In this document: one piece after another, positions 1 through 8,568 of the stretch | Layout of the letters: each line of letters begins with the position of its first letter | Numbering within the stretch: position 1 is the stretch's first letter | NCBI GenBank assembly: GCA_963700375.1 | Contig: CAVOXF010000005.1 | Coordinates: 246,203 to 310,202, forward strand | Origin: JAHEEL01 sp963700375 | Lineage (GTDB): Bacteria > Actinomycetota > Acidimicrobiia > Spongiisociales > UBA5794 | Length of the DNA stretch: 64,000 bases | Reading direction: 5' to 3' | Program-made: the position numbers and the translations under genes | The notes under the pieces: model-generated | What the model was told of the DNA's origin: nothing | Databases searched by the model: none | Seen by the model: the letters and a program-made list of their open reading frames with translations, nothing else

Positions 1-1
1 G

Positions 2-2041
2 GCGGCCGCACGCAACTTGCAGGCGCTCGCTGACCACCTCGATCAGACCCTCAACGAGATCTACGGCTCGCGTGCGTGGAAGAGCATCGGCGCGGTCCGC
101 GGTGCGAAGCGGCGCCTCACCGGTATTGCGTCGCGTTCGACCTCGACGGCGGATGACGTCGCCGACCTCGAGACGGCCGATGCTCAGCCGGAACTCGGCG
201 GCGCGCCATCCAGCAGGTACCCGGTCGCCGTATCGGTGATCATGCCGGTGTACAACAAGGGCGCAACAATGCGCGAGTCAATCGACAGCGTGTTCTCCCA
301 GACGCTGCAGGATTCCGAAATCGTGATCTGGGATGATGGTTCGACCGACGAGGCGACACTCGCCCTCCTCGACGAACTCGCGACCCTCGAGCGGGTGACG
401 GTCGTGCATGCCGCGAACCAGGGGGTGATTGGCGCTCGGAACTCAGCTATGCGTCTGGCACAGGGCGAGTTCCTCGTATGCCTCGATCCAGACGATCGGT
501 TCCGACCGACGTACCTCGAGAAGGCCGTCCTCTACCTCCGGAGCCACCCCGACGTGTCGATCGTCTACCCGTGGCAGCAGACGGTCGGAGGAAGAGACGA
601 GCGATGGCAGACCGCCGACCTCGACCCGACCCGGATCGCCTTCTCGAATCACGTCCCCGTCTGCTCCGTGCTGCGCCGAGAGGTCTTCGCCGAGACGGGC
701 GGCTTCTCCCCCGACATGGCCGGCGGTGTCGAGGATTGGGAGTTCTGGACGCACGCCGCCGACCTCGGTTTCCTGGGCCGCGTCATCCCGGAATCGCTGT
801 TCGAATACTCATACAGCGACGACCCAAACGAATCCCGCGACGCTGCGGCCAGGGGGCAAGCGGCCGAGCTCGCCGGTCGAGTCCGATCGCTCCACCCGGG
901 GGTGGCCACCGCTCGCCCTCGGCTTGCTCGCGACGATGCCGCACCGAGGCGCATCGAGGTTGCCCCGCCGGTCATCCCCGCGGGTGCGGGACGACCGATC
1001 GTCATCTTCGCCCCCTGGGTGACCGTCGGCGGCGCCGACCGTGTGGTGAAGGACCTGGCCAGTCATTGGACCGAACAGGGGCGGACCGTCGTTGCGATCA
1101 CGACGCTCGGTGTCGTATCCGGCATGGAGGACCGCCTGGATGATCTCCTGGCGCTCACGCCGTACGTCTACCAGCTCCCGAACATCCTGCCCGAACACCT
1201 CTGGTATCAGTTCGTAGACCGCCTGCTCGCCGCACTCCCTCCCGCATCGATCCTCAACATCGGGTCGACGTGGTTCCATTATCACGCGTCAAAGCTCAAA
1301 CGCGCCCACCCCGGTATCAGAATCGTCGATCAGCAGTTCAACGACTCGGGTCACATCGAAGGGAACCAGATCGCCAGGCCGGCGATCGATCTCACCGTCA
1401 CGGCCTACCGAAGCCTGACACCGAGCTTCCTACAGGATGGTCGGCCCAAGAGCGCCGTCACCAGCATCTACGTCGGAATCGAACCGGTTGTCGTCGACGA
1501 CGGCGACGTCGCCGCCGCGCTCGGCGAAATCGGCCTCGCTGCCGGACAGCCGTACGTTGCGTTCGTCGGCCGACTCTCCGAGGAGAAGCGACCGGAATGG
1601 CTGTTCCCGCTCGCCGACGCCTTGCACGAGCGCGGTATCACCGTCCTTGTCGTTGGTATGGGCCCCCTCGCCGAGGAGCTGCAGCCCGAATTCGGGGCCC
1701 ATCCAGGGATCACCTGGGTCGAGCATGTCGACGACACCGCACCCGTCTTCGCAGGTGCCGAGGCCACCGTGCTTCCCAGCCAGATCGAAGGGATACCGCT
1801 CACGGCGATGGAGTCGCTCGCGGTCGGCACACCCGTCGTTGCGACTGCCGTCGGCGGCCTGCCTGAACTCGAGGACGTCACGGGTGTGCATCTCGTCGAT
1901 GCGGACGACCGGCTCGGGTTCATCAAGGCGACGATCGCCGTGCTCGACGCGTCGCCGCACGATTCGATCTCGTTGCCGGACGAGCTGACCCTTCACGGGA
2001 TGATCGAACGCTACGACGCCGTCATCGATCCGAGCACGTAG
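2..2041 (+). CDS. Two-domain glycosyltransferase (GT2 + GT4), 5' end outside window
   Basis: The frame is open to the left edge, so the start is probably upstream; TTG at 17 is only an internal possibility. The first visible residues (…YGSRAWKSIGAVRGAKRR) resemble the short linker that often precedes glycosyltransferase domains in large surface-glycan enzymes. Residues about 70-280 form a GT-A fold GT2 domain: VSVIMPVYNKG, DDGSTDE and the metal-binding LDPDD are all present. Residues about 325-674 form a GT-B GT4 domain with FVGRLSEEKRPEW and the EGIPLTAMESLA donor-site motif. It would add two sugars in succession to a lipid-linked glycan at the cytoplasmic face. It converges on the Wzm/Wzt exporter. 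Family assignment is firm; the sugars cannot be read. Confidence 0.88.
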   Translation, partial: AAARNLQALADHLDQTLNEIYGSRAWKSIGAVRGAKRRLTGIASRSTSTADDVADLETADAQPELGGAPSSRYPVAVSVIMPVYNKGATMRESIDSVFSQTLQDSEIVIWDDGSTDEATLALLDELATLERVTVVHAANQGVIGARNSAMRLAQGEFLVCLDPDDRFRPTYLEKAVLYLRSHPDVSIVYPWQQTVGGRDERWQTADLDPTRIAFSNHVPVCSVLRREVFAETGGFSPDMAGGVEDWEFWTHAADLGFLGRVIPESLFEYSYSDDPNESRDAAARGQAAELAGRVRSLHPGVATARPRLARDDAAPRRIEVAPPVIPAGAGRPIVIFAPWVTVGGADRVVKDLASHWTEQGRTVVAITTLGVVSGMEDRLDDLLALTPYVYQLPNILPEHLWYQFVDRLLAALPPASILNIGSTWFHYHASKLKRAHPGIRIVDQQFNDSGHIEGNQIARPAIDLTVTAYRSLTPSFLQDGRPKSAVTSIYVGIEPVVVDDGDVAAALGEIGLAAGQPYVAFVGRLSEEKRPEWLFPLADALHERGITVLVVGMGPLAEELQPEFGAHPGITWVEHVDDTAPVFAGAEATVLPSQIEGIPLTAMESLAVGTPVVATAVGGLPELEDVTGVHLVDADDRLGFIKATIAVLDASPHDSISLPDELTLHGMIERYDAVIDPST

Positions 2042-2068
2042 CAGCAGCCGGGTCGGACGAACCTGCGC

Positions 2069-2824
2069 CTACCCGACGCCCTCCGCGCCTTCAACGCTCT
2101 CCTCGTAGGAGTCGACGACGAATGTGGGGTCGCCCTCGAGCATGATCTTGCCGCGGTCGAGCCAGATGGCGCGGTCCGAGATGTTGCGCACCGTCGAGAG
2201 GTTGTGCGACACCAACACCACCGAGGCCCCGTTGTCGATCATCGTGCGCATGCGATCCGATGACTTCGCCTGGAATGCGGCGTCGCCGACCGACAGCACC
2301 TCATCGACGATGAGCACGTCGGGTTCGGTGTCGGTTGCGACCGAGAATCCCAACCGGGCCAGCATTCCGGAGGAATAGCTGCGAATGGGGACGTCGAGAT
2401 AGTCGGAGAGGCTCGCCCACTCAGCGATCTCTTCCGCACGGTCCCGCATCAGCTGAGGCGTCCGGCCGAGCAACGTGCCGTACATCACGATGTTCTCGAG
2501 CCCGGTCAACTCCGGGTTGAATCCGGCGCCGAGTTCGATCATGGGGGCAACACTCCCCCGAACAACGACCCTTCCGTCCGTCGGAGGGAGGACCCGGGCC
2601 AGCATCTTCATCAGCGTGCTCTTGCCCGCGCCATTGGCGCCAATCACACCGAGAACCTCACCGTCGTGCACCTCGAATGAGACGTCCTTGAGCGCCCAGA
2701 GCTGTTCGTAGCTCACCTGGCGCTTCATGAGTTGGATGACGTACTCCTTCGCTGTCCCGGTCGACGACCGCGAAAGGCGGTAGGCGAGCGAGGCACCGTG
2801 GACTTCGACGGCAGGCTGGCTCAC
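2069..2824 (-). CDS. wzt: ABC polysaccharide exporter, ATP-binding protein (Wzt/TagH type)
   Basis: ATPase of a two-component ABC exporter that moves a finished lipid-linked polysaccharide or teichoic-acid-like polymer across the membrane. About 251 residues: Walker A GANGAGKST, signature YSSGMLARLGFS, Walker B VLIVDEVLSVGD and switch His in VSHNLSTV. The form GANGAGKSTLMKMLARVLPPTDG with YSSGM is typical of the Wzt/TagH branch. There is no long C-terminal carbohydrate-binding domain, so it resembles TagH or a short Wzt. The GTG start at 2824 overlaps the permease stop by 4 bases (GTGA), showing translational coupling. The frame stays open further upstream, but that part is the shadow of the permease gene. 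Confidence 0.93.
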   Translation of the reverse strand: MSQPAVEVHGASLAYRLSRSSTGTAKEYVIQLMKRQVSYEQLWALKDVSFEVHDGEVLGVIGANGAGKSTLMKMLARVLPPTDGRVVVRGSVAPMIELGAGFNPELTGLENIVMYGTLLGRTPQLMRDRAEEIAEWASLSDYLDVPIRSYSSGMLARLGFSVATDTEPDVLIVDEVLSVGDAAFQAKSSDRMRTMIDNGASVVLVSHNLSTVRNISDRAIWLDRGKIMLEGDPTFVVDSYEESVEGAEGVG

Positions 2825-3645
2825 AGGACCACCACCAGTGACTTCCAGCTTCGTGAGAACACCCACACGCCGAGAGCGAGGGCAACGACAGCGGAGATGA
2901 GCATGTAGGCAAGATTCCACGCCGGAGGCATCACCCCCTCGTAGACGTATGCACGGAAGACGACGAGATAGGAGAAGAGCGGGTTGGCATAGATCAACGG
3001 CAGGTAGGCCTCGGGAACGATGGACACCGGGTAGAACGTCGGCGTGAGATACGAGATGATCTGGATCAGCACACCCGCGAAGTCGATCACGTCGAAGAAC
3101 CGGACGGCGGCAGACGCGATCAGGAGTCCGAGACCGGCAGTCAGGGCCAGCATCGCGACCATCGGGATCGGAACCAGGATCACGGTCCAGGGGATACCGA
3201 CTCCGGTCACGACCTGGACGAAGAGCAGAATGCCGAGGCTGATCAGGAAGTTGACCGCTGCTGCCGCTGCGGCAGAAAAGGAGAACACCTCGGCCGGCAC
3301 GTAGACCTTGGTGAGGATTCCCGCGCTGTTGACGATGGCCGATCCGGCGGCGAGAGTCGCCTGGGCGAAATAGGTCATCAGCAGGATGCCGGACAGCAGG
3401 TACACGATGTACGGGAGCCCGGGAATCTGAAACTTGAAGAACTGCCCGAAGACGACCCACATCACACCGGTTGTCAGCAGTGGGTTCAGGAACGTCCACC
3501 ACACGCCGAGGATCGATCGCTTGTATCGAACGGTGAGATCTCGACCGACCAGCAGGCGAATGAGAGACCGGTTGTTCCAGATGTTCTGGAACTCGCTGAT
3601 GAGCGGACGGCGCGCCTTGTCAGAGTCGTAGTAGGTGGTGCTCAT
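2821..3645 (-). CDS. wzm: ABC polysaccharide exporter, permease (Wzm/TagG type)
   Basis: Six-helix permease of the ABC-2 family that works with the downstream ATPase. The N-terminal amphipathic region (residues about 15-45, LISEFQNIWNNRSLIRLLVGRDL) followed by VRYKRSILGVWWTFLNPLL is the conserved Wzm/TagG entry motif. Hydrophobic segments follow around residues 55-80, 95-120, 130-160, 165-190, 200-225 and 240-265. I chose the ATG at 3645 (MSTTYYDS) over an upstream GTG or ATG because the extra residues are unconserved. It is the first gene of a two-gene operon. About 130 bases separate it from the membrane phosphatase-like gene at 3779-5947. Confidence 0.92.
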   Translation of the reverse strand: MSTTYYDSDKARRPLISEFQNIWNNRSLIRLLVGRDLTVRYKRSILGVWWTFLNPLLTTGVMWVVFGQFFKFQIPGLPYIVYLLSGILLMTYFAQATLAAGSAIVNSAGILTKVYVPAEVFSFSAAAAAAVNFLISLGILLFVQVVTGVGIPWTVILVPIPMVAMLALTAGLGLLIASAAVRFFDVIDFAGVLIQIISYLTPTFYPVSIVPEAYLPLIYANPLFSYLVVFRAYVYEGVMPPAWNLAYMLISAVVALALGVWVFSRSWKSLVVVL

Positions 3646-3778
3646 CGAAACCTCGTGGGGCAACCGCATGTGCGGCGATGGACGTGGATTCTAGGCCGTC
3701 AGTTCCCACATTCGTGCATCGAGCCCCGCGCCACGGGGAGGTCGATCCGGGTACGGGCACCCCGGCGACCCGACCCGT

Positions 3779-5947
3779 TCAGGAGAATCGGACCAGAGTC
3801 GCCCGTTCGTCGCCGTCTTCGATTCCGAAGACCTCGATGTCGTTGGCGCCTGCGTTGAACGAGTACGGCGGAACGACGGCGTAGATCCTTGCCGTGCGCG
3901 GCGTCGATTCGTACGCCGTGATCGTGGCCCTGATCGTTCCATTCACCGCCACGGCAAACAGGCCCGGGAGGCTGTCGTCGCCCGCCTCGACAACGGCAGG
4001 AACGACCGTCGTCATCCAGGGCCCGTTCGGATCGAGGTTCATGTAGAAGTGGGCGGTATCGATCGTGACGGACCCCCGCGAATCACGGATCGCGAACTCA
4101 TCGATCGAACGACCGTTGAGAGCGGGCAGTGGACCGGCTTCCTCGTAGGCGGGCACGAAACCTGCACCCGACCGGAGTTGCCCCTCGTTGAACACGATCT
4201 GGTCTGATGCCAGGCGTCTGTACTCGTCGAGTGAAACCGCGAACACGTCGCCGTCGTTGGCGACCATGATCTTGTCGTCTGAGGTCGGCTGATCGGTGAG
4301 CGAGCTTCCATCGACATCGCCGATCGATCCGCCAAGCGCCTCGACGACGGTCGGCAAGATGTCCACCGTTTGCGCACTGCGGTCATCGACATCACCGACC
4401 ATCTGCCCCGGGTACTTGACGAAGAATGGCACACCGCCCACCGCGGCGAGGGTGTCCTCGGTGAACCCTCGCCGAGATTCCGTGGCCTCGAAGTTGGCTC
4501 CGTGATCGGAGGTGACGACGATCATCGCTTCCTCGAGCATGCCGAGTTCCTCGAGCTGATCGAGCATCAAACCGGTGAGTTCGTCGAGGAAGCCGAGGTG
4601 AAGCACGTACCGCTGGTACCCCTGCTGGGGGTACCACGGATCTTCGTACCACCAGCCATCCAGGGACTGGCCGGCGATGAAGTCGGACGAGGCGTATCGC
4701 TGGCCGGTTGGCAGGTAGGACCAGGGCGGGTGCGGCAGGTCGACATGCAGGTAGTAGAGCGCGGGCCCGAGAGCGGGGTCGAACGAATCGACGAAGTTCC
4801 CGAACTGCACGGCGCGCGCTGCCGAGTCCGTACGGGCGCCGAGGGCCGTGGCCTGCGGACCGACGATTGGTCCGGTGTAGGCCTCTTCTGCGGCCTCCGC
4901 CTCGAGGAAGCCCATCCATCGGTTGCCGATCTGGGGTAGTCGATAGCGCTGACTCTCGGGAAACACCGCGTGCAGGTAGACCACGCCTGTGTCGGCAAGG
5001 AGGACCGAAAGGTCACCTGATCCCTCCTCTGCTTGCGATGATTCATCGCACAGGTTCGTCGGGCACAGCTGGGTGACGTTCTCATCCACCCTCATCGCGT
5101 GCGTGGAACCGAGGACGGTGAAGAGATTCTGCGGGTAGTCGTCGACGACACCCTCGAGTTGGCGGTCGGGCATTTGACCGGTGAGGATGGCCGGGACTGC
5201 CGTCAACGTGTTGTCGTTGACCGTGGTTCCATTCGGATACCACGTCGAAAGATCTGCGAGGCGACCGAAGTTCGGGTACCGCGTTCTGTCAATCAAGCCA
5301 TCGCTTCCGAGGATCGCCGCGATCTGCATCTCGTCATAGACGGCGAAGACGACCGGGGCCTCCGAATCGATCCCAACCGGGATGGTCTCGGCCGTGCTCC
5401 CCCCGAGCGGTGGCAGGTTGAAGATGAGCAGCACGGAGAGCGCGATCGGGACGATTGCGAGGATCGCAACGAAGCCCCGGACCCCTTCGAATCGCCGGTA
5501 GACGTACGTGAGCAAGCCCGCAGCCACGAGTGCCGCGATCAAGATGACGCGTGCCCCCAGATTCTGCCGTATCACGGTCTCGATCGCATAGACGGCAAAC
5601 ACGAAACCGAGCCCGAAGACGACCGCGAGGTGGAACCACCAGGCCGCGGCACGGTTCGCGAGGGCGATGAGTCGTTCGATACCGAAGGAGAGGAGCGGGA
5701 CCAGCAGCGTCGCGAGAAAGATCACCACCGCCACATCGACATACGAGGCATCGCGGGCAATCCAGAACTGCGGCTCGCCACCGAGAAGACCGAGCAGGGG
5801 CTGAGCGATCGCGAGCCCTCCGAGAGCGACCAGATGCAGGAATCTGGCGGGCCACGACACCGAGCTTCCATCGCGAACCGGTACCGCAGCGGCAGTTGCA
5901 GCCTCGTCGGACGCGGGTGAGCTCGAATCGGAACCGGGCGCTGGCAT
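3779..5947 (-). CDS. Membrane-anchored alkaline-phosphatase/sulfatase superfamily protein
   Basis: About 722 residues. The N-terminal third has five or so hydrophobic helices (about residues 30-180); the rest is an extracytoplasmic catalytic domain of the alkaline phosphatase superfamily, as in sulfatases, LTA synthase and phosphoethanolamine transferases. Visible metal-site elements are the early acidic pair in VVFAVYDEMQ, a Thr-rich nucleophile-like segment NDNTLTAVPAILTG and the late VVTSDHGANFE motif. I set the start at ATG 5947 (MPAPGSD) because residues upstream are low-complexity and the next gene is divergent. No Cys/Ser formylglycine motif (CxPxR) was seen, which argues against a true sulfatase. 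It faces the phosphonate operon, so it may transfer or remove phospho/phosphono groups on the exported polymer; that is inference. Confidence 0.8.
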   Translation of the reverse strand: MPAPGSDSSSPASDEAATAAAVPVRDGSSVSWPARFLHLVALGGLAIAQPLLGLLGGEPQFWIARDASYVDVAVVIFLATLLVPLLSFGIERLIALANRAAAWWFHLAVVFGLGFVFAVYAIETVIRQNLGARVILIAALVAAGLLTYVYRRFEGVRGFVAILAIVPIALSVLLIFNLPPLGGSTAETIPVGIDSEAPVVFAVYDEMQIAAILGSDGLIDRTRYPNFGRLADLSTWYPNGTTVNDNTLTAVPAILTGQMPDRQLEGVVDDYPQNLFTVLGSTHAMRVDENVTQLCPTNLCDESSQAEEGSGDLSVLLADTGVVYLHAVFPESQRYRLPQIGNRWMGFLEAEAAEEAYTGPIVGPQATALGARTDSAARAVQFGNFVDSFDPALGPALYYLHVDLPHPPWSYLPTGQRYASSDFIAGQSLDGWWYEDPWYPQQGYQRYVLHLGFLDELTGLMLDQLEELGMLEEAMIVVTSDHGANFEATESRRGFTEDTLAAVGGVPFFVKYPGQMVGDVDDRSAQTVDILPTVVEALGGSIGDVDGSSLTDQPTSDDKIMVANDGDVFAVSLDEYRRLASDQIVFNEGQLRSGAGFVPAYEEAGPLPALNGRSIDEFAIRDSRGSVTIDTAHFYMNLDPNGPWMTTVVPAVVEAGDDSLPGLFAVAVNGTIRATITAYESTPRTARIYAVVPPYSFNAGANDIEVFGIEDGDERATLVRFS

Positions 5948-6140
5948 GAATCGGGAGTGTATGCCGCGGGAGGGTCTACGAGGATCCCGCCCGGGTCCCG
6001 TTCCCGCCGGATGGTCGCCGAGATGCCCACCGTCGAACGGTATATTGCCTGGGAGAGCGACACCGGATCGAACGGCCGATTGCTCGTGGCCCCGTGTGGT
6101 TTCGCAACCGAGAGTGTTCGCCGTACCCGGAGAGTGAGTC

Positions 6141-7439
6141 ATGCCGACCGTATACGTAGCGATGAGCGCAGACCTGATCCATCCGGGCCACATCAATGTG
6201 ATCAACGTGGCTCAGGAGCTTGGTGAGGTGACGCTCGGCCTGCTCACCGACGAGGCAATCGCGAGTTACAAGCGGCTTCCGACCATGTCGTACGAGCAGC
6301 GACTCGCGGTCGTCGGGCAACTCCGCGGTGTTGCAGAGATTGTCCCTCAGGAGACGCTCGACTACGTCCCGAATCTTCAGCGCCTGCGACCGGACTTCGT
6401 GGTGCACGGCGATGACTGGCGTACCGGGCCTCAGCAGCGCGTCCGCCAACGGGTGATCGAAGCGCTCCAGGAGTGGGGTGGAGAACTCGTCGAGCCGTCA
6501 TACACGTCGGGGATCTCGTCGACGCAACTGAACGAAGCGGTTCGCGAGATCGGCACAACCCCGGAGATTCGGTTGAAACGGTTCCGCAGGCTGCTGTCGG
6601 CCAAGCCGACCGTCCGCGTGATCGAAGCACACAACGGCCTCACGGGATTGATCGCCGAACACACATCGGTGATGCGAGACGGCGTGAACGAGGAATTCGA
6701 CGCCATGTGGATCTCCAGCCTCACCGACTCGACGGCGAAGGGCCGTCCCGACATCGAGTACGTCGATGTCACCTCCCGGGCGGCGACCATCGAACAGATC
6801 CTCGAGGTCACCACGAAGCCGCTGATCCTCGACGGCGACACGGGCGGCGTCACCGAGCACTTCATCTTCCAGGTGCGCACGCTCGAACGCCTCGGCGTCT
6901 CCGCCGTCATCATCGAGGACAAGGTCGGTCTGAAGAAGAACTCGCTGTTCGGCGCCGACGCCGACCAGACGCAGGACGAACCGCTGAACTTCGCAGAGAA
7001 GATCCGGGCGGGCAAGGGCGCTCAGGTGACCGAAGACTTCTCGATCATCGCCAGGATCGAATCCATGATCCTCGGCAAGAGTGTGGAAGACGCCCTCGAA
7101 CGGGCCCAGATCTACATCGAGGCGGGCGCCGACTGCGTCATGCCCCACCACAAGGACCGGGACCCGTCGAAGCTGTATGAGTTCGCTGAGGCCTTCCGGG
7201 CGCTCGGTTCACCCGTCCCGCTCGTTGCGGTGCCCTCGGCCTACTCACAGGTCACCGAAGAGGAGCTGCGGGAACACGGCTTCCAGATCATCATCTACGC
7301 CAACCACCTGCTGCGCTCCGCGTACCCCGCCATGACCCGGACGGCTCGCGAGATCCTCGAGAACCACCGGGCGTTGGAGGCCGAGGAGCATTGCATGTCC
7401 ATCAAGGAGATCCTCACCCTCATCCCGGGCGGAAGCTGA
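6141..7439 (+). CDS. Fused nucleotidyltransferase / phosphoenolpyruvate mutase
   Basis: Bifunctional 432-residue protein. Residues 1-135 are a TagD/GlmD-like nucleotidyltransferase of the HIGH superfamily: HPGH at 14-17 and ISST at 125-128. Residues about 155-425 are PEP mutase, which forms the C-P bond by isomerising PEP to phosphonopyruvate: DGDTGG at 231-236 and the diagnostic EDKVGLKKNS at 259-268 (family motif EDKxxxxxNS), which separates mutase from isocitrate-lyase relatives. Fusions of PEP mutase to cytidylyltransferase domains are known in phosphonoglycan pathways, where the second domain makes a CMP-phosphonate. The start is ATG 6141 behind GGAGAG. It heads a tight operon (1-base gap to the decarboxylase). 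Confidence 0.93.
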   Translation: MPTVYVAMSADLIHPGHINVINVAQELGEVTLGLLTDEAIASYKRLPTMSYEQRLAVVGQLRGVAEIVPQETLDYVPNLQRLRPDFVVHGDDWRTGPQQRVRQRVIEALQEWGGELVEPSYTSGISSTQLNEAVREIGTTPEIRLKRFRRLLSAKPTVRVIEAHNGLTGLIAEHTSVMRDGVNEEFDAMWISSLTDSTAKGRPDIEYVDVTSRAATIEQILEVTTKPLILDGDTGGVTEHFIFQVRTLERLGVSAVIIEDKVGLKKNSLFGADADQTQDEPLNFAEKIRAGKGAQVTEDFSIIARIESMILGKSVEDALERAQIYIEAGADCVMPHHKDRDPSKLYEFAEAFRALGSPVPLVAVPSAYSQVTEEELREHGFQIIIYANHLLRSAYPAMTRTAREILENHRALEAEEHCMSIKEILTLIPGGS

Positions 7440-7440
7440 C

Positions 7441-8568
7441 GTGATCGAAACCGACCTCGCGTTCCGCGCGTTCGAGTCCGCCGGCGTCGATTTCTGGACT
7501 GGTGTGCCCGACTCGCTGCTGAAGCACTTCTGTGCCTACGTCTCGGACCGCGCCCCAAACGGTCGGCATGTGATTGCGGCCAACGAAGGTGGAGCCGTTG
7601 CGATCGCCGCCGGGCACTTCCTTGCCAGCGGTTCCCCTGCGCTCGTCTATCTTCAGAACTCGGGTCTCGGCAACACCCTGAACCCGCTGATCTCGCTTGC
7701 CGATCCCGCCGTGTATCAGATCCCGATGGTCCTGTTGATCGGCTGGCGCGGCGAGCCCGGTCGTCCGGACGAACCGCAGCACCGCAAGCAGGGCGAGGTC
7801 ACGCTTCCGATTCTCGAGTCGATCGGAATCCCGTTCGCCGTGCTCCCCGACGAACCGCAGGCGGCGACCGAAGCCATTGCGGCCGCCGTCGCAACCGCCG
7901 TCAGCGAGTCGAGGCCGTATGCGTTGGTGGTCCGCAAAGGCACCTTCGCTCCGTATGAGCAACCGGCGTCGATTCCGAGTCCACTCCCCCTGAGTCGCGA
8001 GGACGCAGTCATCGCGATCGCCGACGGCGTCGAGGACGACGCCGTGATCATCTCCACCACGGGCAAGACGTCGCGCGAGCTGTACGAGTTCCGGATTCGA
8101 TCCGGAGCACCGGTCGAGCGTGACTTCCTCACGGTCGGCAGCATGGGCCACGCATCGCAGATCGCGCTTGGGATTTCGATGACGGACCACAACCGACCGG
8201 TCTGGGTTCTCGATGGGGATGGGGCGCTCCTGATGCACCTCGGTTCCTTGGCCGTCATCGGCGAGCATGCCTCAGCGGGCTTCAAGCACGTCGTCCTGAA
8301 CAACCACGTCCACGACTCGGTCGGTGGCCAACCGGCAGCAGGCGACCGCGTCGACATACCTGCCCTCGCCCTGGCTGCAGGCTACCGACGGGTCGACTCC
8401 GTTTCGACTGCCGAACGCCTCACGGCCGCGATCGCGGAACTGCGTGCCGCGGTCGGTCCGGCACTCCTCGAGGTCGAGGTCCGACCCGGAGCCCGATCGG
8501 ATCTTGGAAGGCCGGCCGAAGGGCCGGCGGAGAATCGGGCCCGATTCATGGAGTTCCTCGGATCGTGA
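7441..8568 (+). CDS. Phosphonopyruvate decarboxylase (TPP-dependent)
   Basis: Converts phosphonopyruvate to phosphonoacetaldehyde and CO2, the irreversible step that pulls the PEP mutase reaction forward. 375 residues in one chain. The N-terminal PYR domain carries GVPDSLLKHFC and AANEGGAVAIAAGHFLA, where the catalytic Glu is the E of NEGGA; LQNSGLGNTLNPL and the GWRGEPGRPDEPQH stretch are characteristic of this family rather than sulfopyruvate decarboxylase. The C-terminal domain has the ThDP/Mg motif LDGDGALLMHLG…LNNHVHDS. GTG start at 7441 directly follows the mutase stop. The end overlaps the next start by 4 bases, so the three pathway genes are translationally coupled. Confidence 0.94.
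   Translation: MIETDLAFRAFESAGVDFWTGVPDSLLKHFCAYVSDRAPNGRHVIAANEGGAVAIAAGHFLASGSPALVYLQNSGLGNTLNPLISLADPAVYQIPMVLLIGWRGEPGRPDEPQHRKQGEVTLPILESIGIPFAVLPDEPQAATEAIAAAVATAVSESRPYALVVRKGTFAPYEQPASIPSPLPLSREDAVIAIADGVEDDAVIISTTGKTSRELYEFRIRSGAPVERDFLTVGSMGHASQIALGISMTDHNRPVWVLDGDGALLMHLGSLAVIGEHASAGFKHVVLNNHVHDSVGGQPAAGDRVDIPALALAAGYRRVDSVSTAERLTAAIAELRAAVGPALLEVEVRPGARSDLGRPAEGPAENRARFMEFLGS

Noticed and set aside
2825..3502. N-terminal extension of the Wzt protein
   Set aside because: The frame is open upstream but is the out-of-frame shadow of the permease; the GTG at 2824 with GTGA overlap is the natural start.
5099..5920. 273-residue plus-strand frame inside the phosphatase-like gene
   Set aside because: Antisense shadow of 3779-5947; charged, no motif, typical of high-GC third-position bias.
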